A DNA stretch of 64,000 nt from Turneriella sp. (GTDB lineage Bacteria; Spirochaetota; Leptospiria; Turneriellales; Turneriellaceae): contig JABARV010000005.1 in the NCBI GenBank assembly GCA_019186965.1, positions 1 through 64,000 of the forward strand, written 5' to 3'. Position 1 is the stretch's first letter. Every line of letters begins with the position of its first letter. Positions 1 through 8,645 of this stretch are shown here, in pieces. The notes beneath the pieces are model-generated. The model was not told where the DNA came from, searched no databases, and saw nothing but the letters and a program-made list of their open reading frames with translations. A program made the translations under genes and the position numbers.

Positions 1-32
1 TCCAAAAATTTCGGCTGTTTTTTGCATTTCAT
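1..32 (-). CDS. 5' end of a gene leaving the window
   Basis: Only the first codons are visible. An AGGAGG ribosome-binding site (45-40) lies 7 nt before an ATG at 32-30; a second in-frame-independent ATG at 27-25 lies 12 nt after it. The first reads MKCKKQPKFL, the second MQKTAEIFG. The second resembles the start of the gene at 10659 (MQKITAIEF), whose promoter is nearly identical to this gene's, so the two may be paralogues. No function can be given from so short a fragment. Confidence 0.5.
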   Translation of the reverse strand, partial: MKCKKQPKFL

Positions 33-80
33 TGTAATTCCTCCTGTCAGGCGGATTAACTTTCGCGTAGATAACAATCT

Positions 81-123
81 GCCCCTATATATTAAATACC
101 AGAAAACACGTAAATTTTCTCAC
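81..123 (-). promoter_or_regulatory. Promoter with AGAAAA-N8-TTTTCT dyad, copy 1
   Basis: On the minus strand -35 TTTACG (114-109) and -10 TATATA (91-86) are 17 bp apart. The -35 sits inside a perfect inverted repeat, AGAAAA (120-115), 8 bp, TTTTCT (106-101). The same module, including the 19-base string TTTTCTGGTATTTAATATA and a following GGGC, recurs at 10581-10623 on the plus strand. It drives the gene that starts at about 32. That the dyad is an operator is inference from its position. Confidence 0.65.
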
Positions 124-164
124 TTTTGGTAAAAAAAATACAATTTTTGGGAAAAAGCTGTTTT

Positions 165-210
165 AGCTATGAAATTCCATAGCTATGGCAGTATTTCATA
201 GCTATGGAAA
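165..210. repeat. Cluster of CATAGCTATG palindromes
   Basis: AGCTATG occurs three times in 42 bp (165-171, 181-187, 200-206). The second and third are centred in palindromes, CCATAGCTATGG (177-188) and CATAGCTATG (197-206, within TTTCATAGCTATGGAAA). The cluster lies between a minus-strand promoter (81-123) and the plus-strand gene at 286. This is a likely tandem operator for one or both; no regulator is identified. Confidence 0.6.
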
Positions 211-252
211 TCCGGCGCTATTGAAATTGATTGTTGGAATAACCACTTCGCT

Positions 253-279
253 TTGCCGCATATAACGCCCTTTTACACT
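253..279 (+). promoter_or_regulatory. Possible leaderless promoter of the gene at 286
   Basis: TTGCCG (253-258), 15 bp, then TACACT (274-279) ends 6 nt before ATG 286, with no Shine-Dalgarno sequence between. This matches the arrangement before several other genes in the window. Single-site evidence is weak. Confidence 0.35.
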
Positions 280-285
280 GGATGC

Positions 286-1227
286 ATGCGAAACCTTATT
301 GCTACAACCGTAATTTGCACACTCCTTATTTCATGCAAAAAAAGTCCACATATTTCGTCGAAAGAAATTAGTAGTTTGGCGAGTATTCCAGTTACCAAAA
401 TACTCTCACAGAAAAAATACCAATTAGATGAAAATCCATCGTTAGAAGATATTTCGCTATTCGAAGGAGACAAGAAGACGCACATCGCGTTTTTCACTCC
501 TACGGAGAAAGGATATACTTTGCTACGCAAATATACTTTTGATCAAGAAATTATCGATCCCAAAATACATTTCGTAAGTATTGGAAACAAGAAGTCGCAA
601 CTTCTTCTTACGTATGGATCCAAAGAAAAATCTATTTTTCTTTTGGATACAAAAGACTTCATTCAGGAATTTTCTTCAAAAATGGTAGATATAGCGACAG
701 TTAAAATAATCAAATCTGAAGAAAAACCGTTTGACGAACTTCTCGTTTTCGGCGATAAAAACTACCGTTTTAATGGAATCCGGTGGATACCTTTTAACGC
801 AGATGAGATTTTTCCATTCCTTGAAACGTTTAATGTCCAAGGTGAAGATAGTCTTATAGAAATTGTGAACCGCGGGCAATTTGGTACACGTGTAATTGTT
901 ACTTTAGCGTTTGCTGGCATTACGGGCGATATTGGAAAAAAAATAAGGCTTACAAAAGATATCCCAACGGTACGGCTCTACAAGCCAGGCTATCCTGCAC
1001 ACAAAAAAGGCGGAGGTAACCAAGCGCTCAATTATCCATTAGTAGAAATTCAAAAAGATTCTTGGGGGAAAAATGGCCGTATCAAGCTTCCATTATTTAT
1101 GGATGGTATTGAACACTTTTCTATACGTGCAGTATATTCGCAACGTGGGCATACACTCGAGTGGCCGTCTATTGCCGCCGCAGGAATCATAAAAGATGGC
1201 CAAGGCTATTTAGCGGTTACGAAATAA
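286..1227 (+). CDS. Lipoprotein of unknown function
   Basis: 313 aa. An N-terminal signal sequence (MRNLIATTVICTLLISC) ends in a lipobox L-I-S-C, so this is predicted to be lipidated at Cys17 and anchored in the cell envelope. I recognise no domain in the mature part; it is rich in alternating hydrophobic residues typical of beta structure, and its last 110 residues contain several Gly/Pro turns. A TTG 33 nt upstream is also in frame, but ATG 286 gives the proper signal peptide. A second lipoprotein gene follows after 16 bp, so the two are probably co-transcribed and may work together. Confidence 0.75.
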   Translation: MRNLIATTVICTLLISCKKSPHISSKEISSLASIPVTKILSQKKYQLDENPSLEDISLFEGDKKTHIAFFTPTEKGYTLLRKYTFDQEIIDPKIHFVSIGNKKSQLLLTYGSKEKSIFLLDTKDFIQEFSSKMVDIATVKIIKSEEKPFDELLVFGDKNYRFNGIRWIPFNADEIFPFLETFNVQGEDSLIEIVNRGQFGTRVIVTLAFAGITGDIGKKIRLTKDIPTVRLYKPGYPAHKKGGGNQALNYPLVEIQKDSWGKNGRIKLPLFMDGIEHFSIRAVYSQRGHTLEWPSIAAAGIIKDGQGYLAVTK

Positions 1228-1243
1228 ATCCGAAAATAATAGT

Positions 1244-1708
1244 ATGCGCCTTCTACTCCCTACCCTAGTATTTATATTTTCGACAGGCTGTAGCTTTTTT
1301 CAAAGCCATGGCGAATTTTCGTTTAACATTGCTGACCATAGAACGCTTTCCAATTTGGAACAACATTTTTTTCGTCCATCCCGATTTGAGAAACCAAAGG
1401 CAATCCCAATTTTTGAAACCGACGATGTTTTTTGGTACGCATACCGACCAGCCAATATCGACTCTACTGCATTTTATGGAATTTCATTACAGAAAAAAAG
1501 TTTAGGTTTTCAGGAGATTGATTTACGCAATCGAACTATTACGCAAGGCCAAAATTTGGTTATCGACCACTACGAAAATTTAGAAGAAGGTGAATATAGG
1601 CTTAGGATTGCTTATCGCAATGAAGTCATCGATCAAGTAGAATTTATCGTTGTAGCCGATTCTGCAAGTGAATCTATCGACTACGAAAAAGACGAAACCG
1701 AAATTTAA
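1244..1708 (+). CDS. Small lipoprotein of unknown function
   Basis: 154 aa. The signal peptide ends in S-T-G-C (Cys16), a lipobox, followed by a mature region of about 138 residues without a family I recognise. The C-terminus is acidic (DYEKDETEI). It starts 16 bp after the preceding lipoprotein and is probably in the same transcript. Its stop codon overlaps, tail to tail, the stop of the histidine kinase on the other strand by 4 bp. An overlapping out-of-frame ORF at 1308-1505 is not supported. Confidence 0.7.
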   Translation: MRLLLPTLVFIFSTGCSFFQSHGEFSFNIADHRTLSNLEQHFFRPSRFEKPKAIPIFETDDVFWYAYRPANIDSTAFYGISLQKKSLGFQEIDLRNRTITQGQNLVIDHYENLEEGEYRLRIAYRNEVIDQVEFIVVADSASESIDYEKDETEI

Positions 1709-3309
1709 TCGCAGGGAAGCGCAATTGTAAAACGCGTTTTTCCCGGTTTGCTCGACAATGCTAAAAATCCTTTGTGTTTTAGAACAACATTGCGGATAAT
1801 TCCTAAGCCAAGTCCAGTTCCTTCTCCCGGAGCTTTTGTTGTAAAAAAAGGATCAAAAATTTTGGATTGGTACTCCGCAGGAATTCCGGATCCTGAATCT
1901 TGTATTGAGATGAGTACATAACGGTTTTCGCTTTTTTTTCCCAACGCTGCTTCGAGTTTTTCGTCACTTAGAACATTTTTTGAATCGAAAGTTGTATCTA
2001 TAGATCTTTCGCGTACAAAAATTTCAAGCACTCCTTGTCCCTTCATCGCGTGCACAGCATTCACGATTAAATTCGAATATATTTGGTTAAGCTCCCCAGG
2101 ATTACAGGAAATTTTTGATACATCTTCGTAGTGTCTTTCTATACGTATACCATGTTTAAGCTGGTTATGGAAAACTGTTAGTGTGTTTTCAATCCCATCG
2201 CGTACATCGACATTTTCCGCTTCTGCTTGATCACGGTGTGAATAGTGTTTCAGCGCTTTGACAATATTAAGGATAGAGGAAAGAGCAAACTGCATGTTGT
2301 GTAAATTTTTATCAATATTGACAAGAGCGCGAAACACATGGAACTCCCTCTCATCTACTGTTGAGGCTAATCCGATAATTTTTTCATCTTCCTGAAGTCC
2401 CATATCCAAGAGAAAATCTGCGCGGTCTTTTGCTGCATCCTCCGAAAGAGTTGGCGATGCAATTTTTTGTGTAAGAATTTTGGCTACTCGAAATTTTTCA
2501 GTTGCGCTCAACGCTTTTTTTTCTTTATTTTCGCGAACCCGCGCAACCTCAGTTAAAAGAAAACGCATAGGCTGCGATGCAATCCTGTTTTCGACAATCG
2601 TAGAGATTATGAGGTTCAAATTATGGTTCAGATTTTCTGCTGCGCCGCTGACGACAGACGTGGGGGTATTGATTTCGTGTGCAATGCCTGCAACCATGAC
2701 GCCTAAACTTGCCATTTTCTCCTGCTGGATTAACTGCGCTTGCGCGTTGGAAAGTTCGCTTGTACGTTCTTTTACTTTTTCTTCCAAGTGAAATAGCATT
2801 GCATGTAGACGTTCGTAAAGCGTAGCGTTCGAAAGCGACACCGTTGTAATATCGCGGATTTCTAAAAGGAAGCGCAATTCTTTTTTGTTAAAGCTTTTAT
2901 TTTTATCGCGCCCTACTAAATACAGTATTGCCAAGACAGAATTGTTTAAGTTGAAGGGAACAAGAATTTCTGCGTTTGTTGTTTTAAAAAAATCAAGAGC
3001 GTCTTTTCGGATATTAGAAAATCTTTTTGCATGCTCGAAATCATGTCTACTAAAAATACGGTCTTGCTCGCCAAGCCATAAAATAAAATCGTCAAAAATA
3101 CGAAAATTAAGTTTCTCTTCGCGATCTGCCACCTTAACTGGAATAAAAGCCCCAGCTTTGTCGTTCCAGTACAATACAACGGCGTGGGTATCGTTAAATA
3201 TCTCGTCGATAAGTTCTTGTACGCGTGCAATTGCGTCTTCGACGTTTAGCAGTGAAATAATATTCTTTTGGTAATAGCGTCTTTTGAGAGAAAAAGAACC
3301 ATTGCGCAT
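1705..3309 (-). CDS. Cytosolic sensor histidine kinase with GAF-like domain
   Basis: 534 aa with no membrane segment. Residues ~20-160 look like a GAF-type sensor domain, followed by a coiled linker (~168-198) and a HisKA H-box with the phospho-accepting His211 (GIAHEINTP). An insertion of about 130 residues then precedes the dimerisation/ATPase part: N-box (NQIYSNLIVNAVHAM), G1 (DSGSGIP), F-box (FDPFFTT) and G2 (GTGLGLGI). All catalytic motifs are intact. No response regulator is adjacent; the upstream gene, 12 bp away, encodes a TPR protein. The signal sensed is unknown. Confidence 0.9.
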   Translation of the reverse strand: MRNGSFSLKRRYYQKNIISLLNVEDAIARVQELIDEIFNDTHAVVLYWNDKAGAFIPVKVADREEKLNFRIFDDFILWLGEQDRIFSRHDFEHAKRFSNIRKDALDFFKTTNAEILVPFNLNNSVLAILYLVGRDKNKSFNKKELRFLLEIRDITTVSLSNATLYERLHAMLFHLEEKVKERTSELSNAQAQLIQQEKMASLGVMVAGIAHEINTPTSVVSGAAENLNHNLNLIISTIVENRIASQPMRFLLTEVARVRENKEKKALSATEKFRVAKILTQKIASPTLSEDAAKDRADFLLDMGLQEDEKIIGLASTVDEREFHVFRALVNIDKNLHNMQFALSSILNIVKALKHYSHRDQAEAENVDVRDGIENTLTVFHNQLKHGIRIERHYEDVSKISCNPGELNQIYSNLIVNAVHAMKGQGVLEIFVRERSIDTTFDSKNVLSDEKLEAALGKKSENRYVLISIQDSGSGIPAEYQSKIFDPFFTTKAPGEGTGLGLGIIRNVVLKHKGFLALSSKPGKTRFTIALPCD

Positions 3310-3321
3310 TGTTGTTTAAGT

Positions 3322-4191
3322 TTAGTACTTTTCTTTTTTTTTCTTAAGATTTTCAAGAGCACTCGAAAGACGCTCCAGTGTTTCAAATGCCTGCGTTGGA
3401 TCTCCGTCAAAAAATTGTAATAGGGATAAATCTAACATTTCCTTTGCAGTACGTTTTTCTTTGTTCTCGATACTTTCTCGTTTATGCCGAATATTTTTTT
3501 TAGTCTCTTGTGGAACTTGTTCGCGTAAAGAGGTATAAAATTTCTTGAGTTCCGTGTCGCGTGCAGCAATCTTTTTAAAGCCTGCTGCCGCTTGGCGTAA
3601 ATTTCCACCCGATAGACTAATCTTTGCGCTTAGATCGAGAAGTATTCTATCTTCTGGATTTCGAGCAAGAAGTAAATTAATCTGCCTAAGCGCCAATTCT
3701 GGTCGATTAGTATGGAAATACAGAAGAGCCAACGCAGTTTGTGCTTGCGTATTTTGTGGTTCCACTTTTAACGCATTTTTAATTGAAATTTCTGATTTAT
3801 CGTTTTGCCCAAGTTTTCCGAAAACATACCCCAAAAGAATATGCGCGTTAAGGTAGCGCGAATCGAGGCGCAGTACCGAACGCAATTCCTTCTGAGCACC
3901 CGTATAATTGCCTTTTTTGTAGAATTCGACGGCAAGGTTATAATGTGCACGCACATCGTTTTTAGAAACAAGAGCACGCTCGTAACAAACGATTGCTTTA
4001 TCGCTCTTGCCTTGCCGAGTATAAATCGCGCCCGCGTTAAGCCAAGCGTCAAAGAAATTTTGGTCTATCTGTAGCGCCATTTTATACTTCTCCAATGCGG
4101 TTTTAAAATCGCCTTTCTTTTCGGCTAAAAGCGCCTGCTCAAAAAGAGCCTTTCGCGACGTACTTTGTCGTGCCGATATTTTTTCAGGCAT
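3322..4191 (-). CDS. TPR-repeat protein
   Basis: 289 aa from ATG 4191; an in-frame GTG at 4242 would add 17 residues. From about residue 15 there are five to six tetratricopeptide repeats (for example ALEKYKMALQIDQNFFDAWL and HYNLAVEFYKKGNYTGAQKE), then a basic linker and a helical C-terminal region ending in a lysine-rich tail. There is no signal peptide or membrane segment, so it probably acts as a cytosolic protein-interaction scaffold. It lies 12 bp upstream of the histidine-kinase gene, probably in one operon, and may be its partner. Its partner proteins cannot be deduced. Confidence 0.8.
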   Translation of the reverse strand: MPEKISARQSTSRKALFEQALLAEKKGDFKTALEKYKMALQIDQNFFDAWLNAGAIYTRQGKSDKAIVCYERALVSKNDVRAHYNLAVEFYKKGNYTGAQKELRSVLRLDSRYLNAHILLGYVFGKLGQNDKSEISIKNALKVEPQNTQAQTALALLYFHTNRPELALRQINLLLARNPEDRILLDLSAKISLSGGNLRQAAAGFKKIAARDTELKKFYTSLREQVPQETKKNIRHKRESIENKEKRTAKEMLDLSLLQFFDGDPTQAFETLERLSSALENLKKKKEKY

Positions 4192-4285
4192 CTTTCTATA
4201 AATCGGTAGTTTTAACGTGTTTTTGGCATAAATTTTTCGCACGAAAAAGATTTACCGTGCGTATTCAACTTTGGCTCCTGCGTTT

Positions 4286-5485
4286 ATGTCGCTGACTTCC
4301 CTCGAACAGGTAGATTGTTCCGGTAAAAAAGTACTTTTACGCGTTGATTTCAACGTTCCACTCGATAAATCTACCCACGCAATTACGGATGACACCCGCA
4401 TGGTGAAGACGCTTCCAACAATCGAGCTACTGCTAAAGCGAGGCGCAGCGCTTATTCTCGTTTCGCATTTGGGACGCCCAGAGAAAAAGGGTGATGCTAC
4501 TTTATCGTTGGAAAAAGTAGCTACACACTTGGCAAAGCTGCTTCCTAATACTAAAGTACACTTTTCTCCCGAAGCAGTGGGACATTCTGTTGAAAAACTC
4601 GCACACGATTTAAAAAGCGGAGAGATTTTAGTATTGGAAAATATCCGCTTTTATAAAGAGGAAACATCTAAAGACGAAAAAGAACGTACCGAATTTGCCA
4701 AAAAGCTCTGCAGCCTTGCCGATATCTACGTTAACGACGCCTTTGGCGCAGCACACCGCGCACACGCGTCTATTTACGAATGCGCAAAAATTCTTCCCAG
4801 CTATGCTGGGCTTCTACTTAAAAAAGAAATTGAAGTTTTAGAAAAGCTCGTAACCAATCCGCAACGTCCTTTTGTTGCGGTTATTGGCGGTTCTAAAGTT
4901 TCCTCGAAACTAGCTGTCCTCGAAAATTTAGTCCTTAAAGCCGACTCTATACTTATTGGCGGAGCGATGGCGTACACATTTTTAAAATCACGCCTTATTG
5001 AAGTGGGTAGCTCGCTTGTAGAAAAAGAATACCTCAGCCAAGCTTTCCAAATTATTGACAAAGCTGCCTATAACAAGCACGCAATGCTTCTTCCCGAAGA
5101 CCACATTGTCGCTTCCGAATTTAGTGAAAACGCAAAAATAAAAACGGTTAAACGCGCAATTCCAGATGGCTTTATGGGAATGGACATTGGCCCTAAAACA
5201 AGAGATGCGTATTCACGCGTTATCAAAAACGCTAAGACAGTACTCTGGAATGGACCAATGGGTGTTTTTGAAATGAAAAAATTTTCGCAGGGCACTTTTG
5301 CAATCGCCAAAGCAATGTCTAAAGTTAAAGGAACAACAATTGTCGGTGGTGGAGATTCTATTTTTGCGCTTACACAATCTGGCTTGGAAGACAAAATGAC
5401 GCACATCTCGACAGGCGGCGGTGCGACATTAGAATACCTTGAAGGAAAAAAACTACCGGGGGTTGAAGTCCTTCTGCGTAAGTAA
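4286..5485 (+). CDS. pgk: Phosphoglycerate kinase
   Basis: 399 aa, the usual length. It transfers the acyl phosphate of 1,3-bisphosphoglycerate to ADP in glycolysis. Signatures are all present: LLRVDFNVPLD near the N-terminus, LVSHLGRP, NDAFGAAHRAHAS, the hinge and nucleotide segments VIGGSKVSSKL and WNGPMGVFE, and the C-terminal IVGGGDS and STGGGATLEYLEGK. ATG 4286 fits the family start; a TTG 15 nt earlier is less likely. It diverges from the TPR gene and is followed after 27 bp by an aminotransferase gene. There is no Shine-Dalgarno sequence. Confidence 0.98.
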   Translation: MSLTSLEQVDCSGKKVLLRVDFNVPLDKSTHAITDDTRMVKTLPTIELLLKRGAALILVSHLGRPEKKGDATLSLEKVATHLAKLLPNTKVHFSPEAVGHSVEKLAHDLKSGEILVLENIRFYKEETSKDEKERTEFAKKLCSLADIYVNDAFGAAHRAHASIYECAKILPSYAGLLLKKEIEVLEKLVTNPQRPFVAVIGGSKVSSKLAVLENLVLKADSILIGGAMAYTFLKSRLIEVGSSLVEKEYLSQAFQIIDKAAYNKHAMLLPEDHIVASEFSENAKIKTVKRAIPDGFMGMDIGPKTRDAYSRVIKNAKTVLWNGPMGVFEMKKFSQGTFAIAKAMSKVKGTTIVGGGDSIFALTQSGLEDKMTHISTGGGATLEYLEGKKLPGVEVLLRK

Positions 5486-5512
5486 TCTACGGTTCCGCAG
5501 ATAAATCGGTGT

Positions 5513-6697
5513 ATGATTGATTGGAACCAAGAACTTTCCCCTATTGTCCAAAGCCTTAAACCTTCTGGAATCCGTGCGTTTTTCGATATCGTCGCTACGC
5601 GCAAAGACTGTATTTCGTTGGGCGTTGGAGAGCCCGATTTTGTTACGCCGCAAATCGTCGTCGACCACGCAATCCAAGCTTTGCGCGATGGTTACACGCA
5701 TTATACAGGAAACTCAGGGCTGTTATCGTTACGCCGCGAAATAGCAAAATACCTTGATAAAGAATATGGCCTTTCATACAATCCCGAAAAAGAAATTTTG
5801 ATCACAGTTGGGGTTTCGCAGGGTGTCGACCTTGCTTTTCGAGCGTTACTTTCATCGGGCGAAGGCGTTCTTTATGGAGAGCCGTGCTATGTCTCGTACG
5901 ACCCAATGGTGCGTCTCGCAGGCGGGTGTCCACAAAAAATTGACACAACTGCGGAAACAAATTTTTCGCTTACTGCAAATGCAATCCGTAAGAAAATAGA
6001 AAGCGCAAACGAAAAATCAAAGATCTTATTTTTAAATTATCCTTCAAACCCAACAGGCGCTTCAATTACAGAAAGCGAACTCAATAAAATTGCATCGCTT
6101 GTAAAAGAAAAGAATCTTATTGTTTTTTCTGACGAAATATATGGCGAAATTTCATACGAACAGAAGCATATCCCATTTGCAACGCTCCCTGGCATGAAAG
6201 AGCGCACTTTGCTTTTAGGTGGTTTTTCCAAGGCGTTTGCAATGACAGGTTGGCGTATCGGTTACGCATGTGGACCTGAGCACCTTATTAAAGCGATGAC
6301 AAAAATCCACCAGTACTCGATGCTTTGTGCGCCAACAATTAGCCAAATTGCCGCAGAAGTTGCACTAAAATATGCAACAGCCGAACGGGATAAAATGGTC
6401 GACGAGTACCGCATGCGTCGCAATTTAATTGTCAAAGGGTTTAACGGTATGGGACTTACATGCTTTATGCCTCAAGGAGCATTTTACGTTTTCCCCGATA
6501 TACAAAAAACACGGCTAAACTCAATGGAATTTGCACAAAAATTACTCGAAGCAGAAAATGTCGCGGTTGTCCCCGGAACTGCGTTCGGCGACTCGGGAGA
6601 AGGATTTATTCGCTGCTCTTACGCAACAGGGAAACGTGAAATCGAAGAAGCGCTTAAAAAAATTGCGGCATTTGTAAAGAAATTGGCCTCTGGCTAA
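5513..6697 (+). CDS. Class I/II PLP-dependent aminotransferase
   Basis: 394 aa, full length for fold-type I aminotransferases of the aspartate/aromatic subgroup. The PLP lysine is Lys240 in GGFSKAFAMTGWR; N-Y-P-S-N-P-T-G (about 175-182) and the substrate-binding Arg in the C-terminal FIRCSYA are present. It probably transfers amino groups between an amino acid and a 2-oxo acid, but the substrate cannot be set from sequence. It lies 27 bp after pgk on the same strand. A related enzyme is encoded at 56756-57889. Its stop is 11 bp from the stop of the next, converging gene and no terminator hairpin is visible. Confidence 0.93.
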   Translation: MIDWNQELSPIVQSLKPSGIRAFFDIVATRKDCISLGVGEPDFVTPQIVVDHAIQALRDGYTHYTGNSGLLSLRREIAKYLDKEYGLSYNPEKEILITVGVSQGVDLAFRALLSSGEGVLYGEPCYVSYDPMVRLAGGCPQKIDTTAETNFSLTANAIRKKIESANEKSKILFLNYPSNPTGASITESELNKIASLVKEKNLIVFSDEIYGEISYEQKHIPFATLPGMKERTLLLGGFSKAFAMTGWRIGYACGPEHLIKAMTKIHQYSMLCAPTISQIAAEVALKYATAERDKMVDEYRMRRNLIVKGFNGMGLTCFMPQGAFYVFPDIQKTRLNSMEFAQKLLEAENVAVVPGTAFGDSGEGFIRCSYATGKREIEEALKKIAAFVKKLASG

Positions 6698-6708
6698 ATT
6701 TTTATTTT

Positions 6709-7884
6709 TTAACGCCATACGCGCAGCGCTTCAAAATAAATAGCTTTTTGCTCTCCCACAAGTCCTTTGAAACGCCCATAGAATTGTACATCGCTTTTAT
6801 TATTAGAGGATTCATTGGATTCTTCTAATACTTTTTCACTCTTGAAAACGTGCACCAAATAGTCTTGCCCAAGCTCGTGCACAATAAGCCGGTAATTACT
6901 TCCTTGCCCATTTGGATCTTTTGCGACATCACGAACACTACCAGAGAAAACCAGAAGACTATCCACATAAAATTTAGGATATTTGAGTAGTTGATTTAAG
7001 GCAACATTGTCATTGAAATCTGTATAGGGAACGTCTGGAATAAAACCCAAAAAAACTCTCGATTTTTCACGGCTTTGGAAATCTGCGTTTGAGTTAATAA
7101 GGCGGTTTAAAATATAACGCGCTTGGTTAATTTTTTTCTCTTTTAATTTCGTTTTTGCTTTTTCAAAATCGGAAATTATGCCTTCCCGCGTATGGTATGT
7201 ATATAGAGTCGCCTGTGGATCAACTATTGGCATTACTGCAGCGAAATCCGCTATTTGAAAATTGGCAGCACTATTTTCATTAAGCGTTCTATAGGTATAC
7301 CACAAAGAGATTACTATAGCGGAAGATACAAGTAGTAACAAGCCTAAAAAAGTTTTAAGTAAAAATTTTTTTTTGCGGAGTGAAAAAAAATATTTTTTTT
7401 GTTCTGCTTTATTAGTTTTTGAAGAGTTAGGTATATTTGTATATACAGCAGAAGAAGGAAGGCTTGGCTCTATCGTAACTGGTGGCGGTAATTCAGGAGG
7501 CAGAACAATATAGTCAGCAGCGTGAAACGCAATATTTTCTATAGTTTTTATTTTACGAAATTTTTTAACGAGAGCGCGTGCAAGCCATCCTTCGTTACCA
7601 TCGACGATTTGCAAATAGTACCAAAGCGCTTTTTCTACGTCGTTTTGGAGTAATGCATAATACGCTTTTAAATAATGTAGGTAGATATTTTCTACACTAA
7701 AAGATTTAAGTTCAGAGAGGTATTCTTCAAAGGCTTTAACATCCGGCTCGAAAGCGGCGCTTAGCGCTGATAAATACCACGCCCAAAAGTTCTGCGGTTC
7801 TCTATCGGCAATCTCTAACGCTGCGTTACGAGCCTCAAGAAAATTGCCACGCCGGAATAACTCAAAAGCCGCAGCAAGTTCCAC
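6709..7884 (-). CDS. Membrane-anchored protein with TPR-like N-terminus
   Basis: 391 aa. The first ~120 residues form TPR-like helical pairs (LFRRGNFLEARNAALEIADR), followed by a Pro/Lys-rich linker and a single membrane segment at roughly 175-197 (FLLKTFLGLLLLVSSAIVIS). About 190 residues would then lie in the periplasm, ending in a beta-rich region. The TPR part would therefore be cytosolic. I do not recognise the family. The GTG start lies 4 nt after the efp stop, so it is co-transcribed and probably translationally coupled with efp. Confidence 0.75.
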   Translation of the reverse strand: MELAAAFELFRRGNFLEARNAALEIADREPQNFWAWYLSALSAAFEPDVKAFEEYLSELKSFSVENIYLHYLKAYYALLQNDVEKALWYYLQIVDGNEGWLARALVKKFRKIKTIENIAFHAADYIVLPPELPPPVTIEPSLPSSAVYTNIPNSSKTNKAEQKKYFFSLRKKKFLLKTFLGLLLLVSSAIVISLWYTYRTLNENSAANFQIADFAAVMPIVDPQATLYTYHTREGIISDFEKAKTKLKEKKINQARYILNRLINSNADFQSREKSRVFLGFIPDVPYTDFNDNVALNQLLKYPKFYVDSLLVFSGSVRDVAKDPNGQGSNYRLIVHELGQDYLVHVFKSEKVLEESNESSNNKSDVQFYGRFKGLVGEQKAIYFEALRVWR

Positions 7885-7888
7885 AGCT

Positions 7889-8455
7889 CTACTTTTGGTT
7901 TACGCGTTCAACGTAGGTAAGATCGCGCAGGTCGATTTTTATAACATCTCCCGTTTTTACAAAAAGCGGAGTTTGGATTTTTCCACCGCCTTCAACAGTA
8001 ACTTCTTTATACGCAGTTGTCGCGGTATCGCCTTTTAACCCCTCTTCTGCATATTCGACTTTTACAGTTACAAAATTGGGTGGAATAACGCTAACAGGCT
8101 TTTCGTTATAGAGAAGAATTTGGAACTCCATTCCATCTGTGATATAGGCAAGGATGTCTTCGAGATCTTTTTTATCGACGTGTATTTGGTCGTACGTTTC
8201 GGTGTCCATAAAAACAAGCTGATCGCCGTCTTCAAAATTGTACGTTGCGTTGCGTTTTTCAAGTTCGACATCCTCGAGCATCTCACCCGAACGCCAAGTA
8301 CGTTCTACAGTTGTTCCTTTGCTTAGAGACTTGATACGCACGCGCACAATTGCCGCACCTTTTCCCGGTTTGTGGTGTTCAAAACTTTGGATAACTACAA
8401 GGTCTCCATCAACTTTAAGCGCCATACCGCGTTTGATATGATTTGAGTTAATCAT
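7889..8455 (-). CDS. efp: Elongation factor P
   Basis: 188 aa, exactly the normal size. EF-P binds ribosomes stalled on proline stretches and speeds peptide-bond formation. The three beta-barrel domains are intact and the loop HHKPGKGAA carries Lys32, the residue that is post-translationally modified in most species. The enzymes for that modification (epmA/epmB or others) are not in the window, so the type of modification is open. The C-terminal domain holds the expected G-D-x-I-x-I-D signature (GDVIKIDLRD). The gene is followed after 4 nt by a membrane protein gene; a terminator hairpin upstream isolates it from tatC. Confidence 0.98.
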   Translation of the reverse strand: MINSNHIKRGMALKVDGDLVVIQSFEHHKPGKGAAIVRVRIKSLSKGTTVERTWRSGEMLEDVELEKRNATYNFEDGDQLVFMDTETYDQIHVDKKDLEDILAYITDGMEFQILLYNEKPVSVIPPNFVTVKVEYAEEGLKGDTATTAYKEVTVEGGGKIQTPLFVKTGDVIKIDLRDLTYVERVNQK

Positions 8456-8494
8456 GCGGATGGATAGACTTACGCGATACGGCGAAAAGCGCGA

Positions 8495-8551
8495 ATTGAA
8501 AAATAAAAACCCGCTTACCCTGCTGGATTTTTTTCTTTCAGGGAAAGCGGG
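8495..8551 (-). terminator. Intrinsic terminator after tatC
   Basis: CCCGCTTACCCTG (8510-8522) pairs with CAGGGAAAGCGGG (8539-8551) with one mismatch in 13, around a 16-nt loop. Read on the minus strand the hairpin is followed by TTTTTATTTTT, the form of a strong rho-independent terminator. It lies downstream of tatC and upstream of efp. The rest of the 190-bp gap includes only a GGGTATACCC palindrome of unknown meaning. Confidence 0.8.
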
Positions 8552-8645
8552 CGAGAAGACGCCCCGTTGGGTCGCCCCATCGGGTATACCCCCACTGGGA
8601 GGAGGATTGCTTGTTTATCGGCTTAAAAGGCAAATAACTTGAACT

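Noticed and set aside
1308-1505. Overlapping frame inside the second lipoprotein gene
   Set aside because: Shadow of the lipoprotein gene without its own signals.
8454-8642. Plus-strand 62-codon frame between efp and tatC
   Set aside because: It runs through the terminator hairpin, has no ribosome-binding site and unusual composition (poly-Gly/Pro turns from the palindromes).
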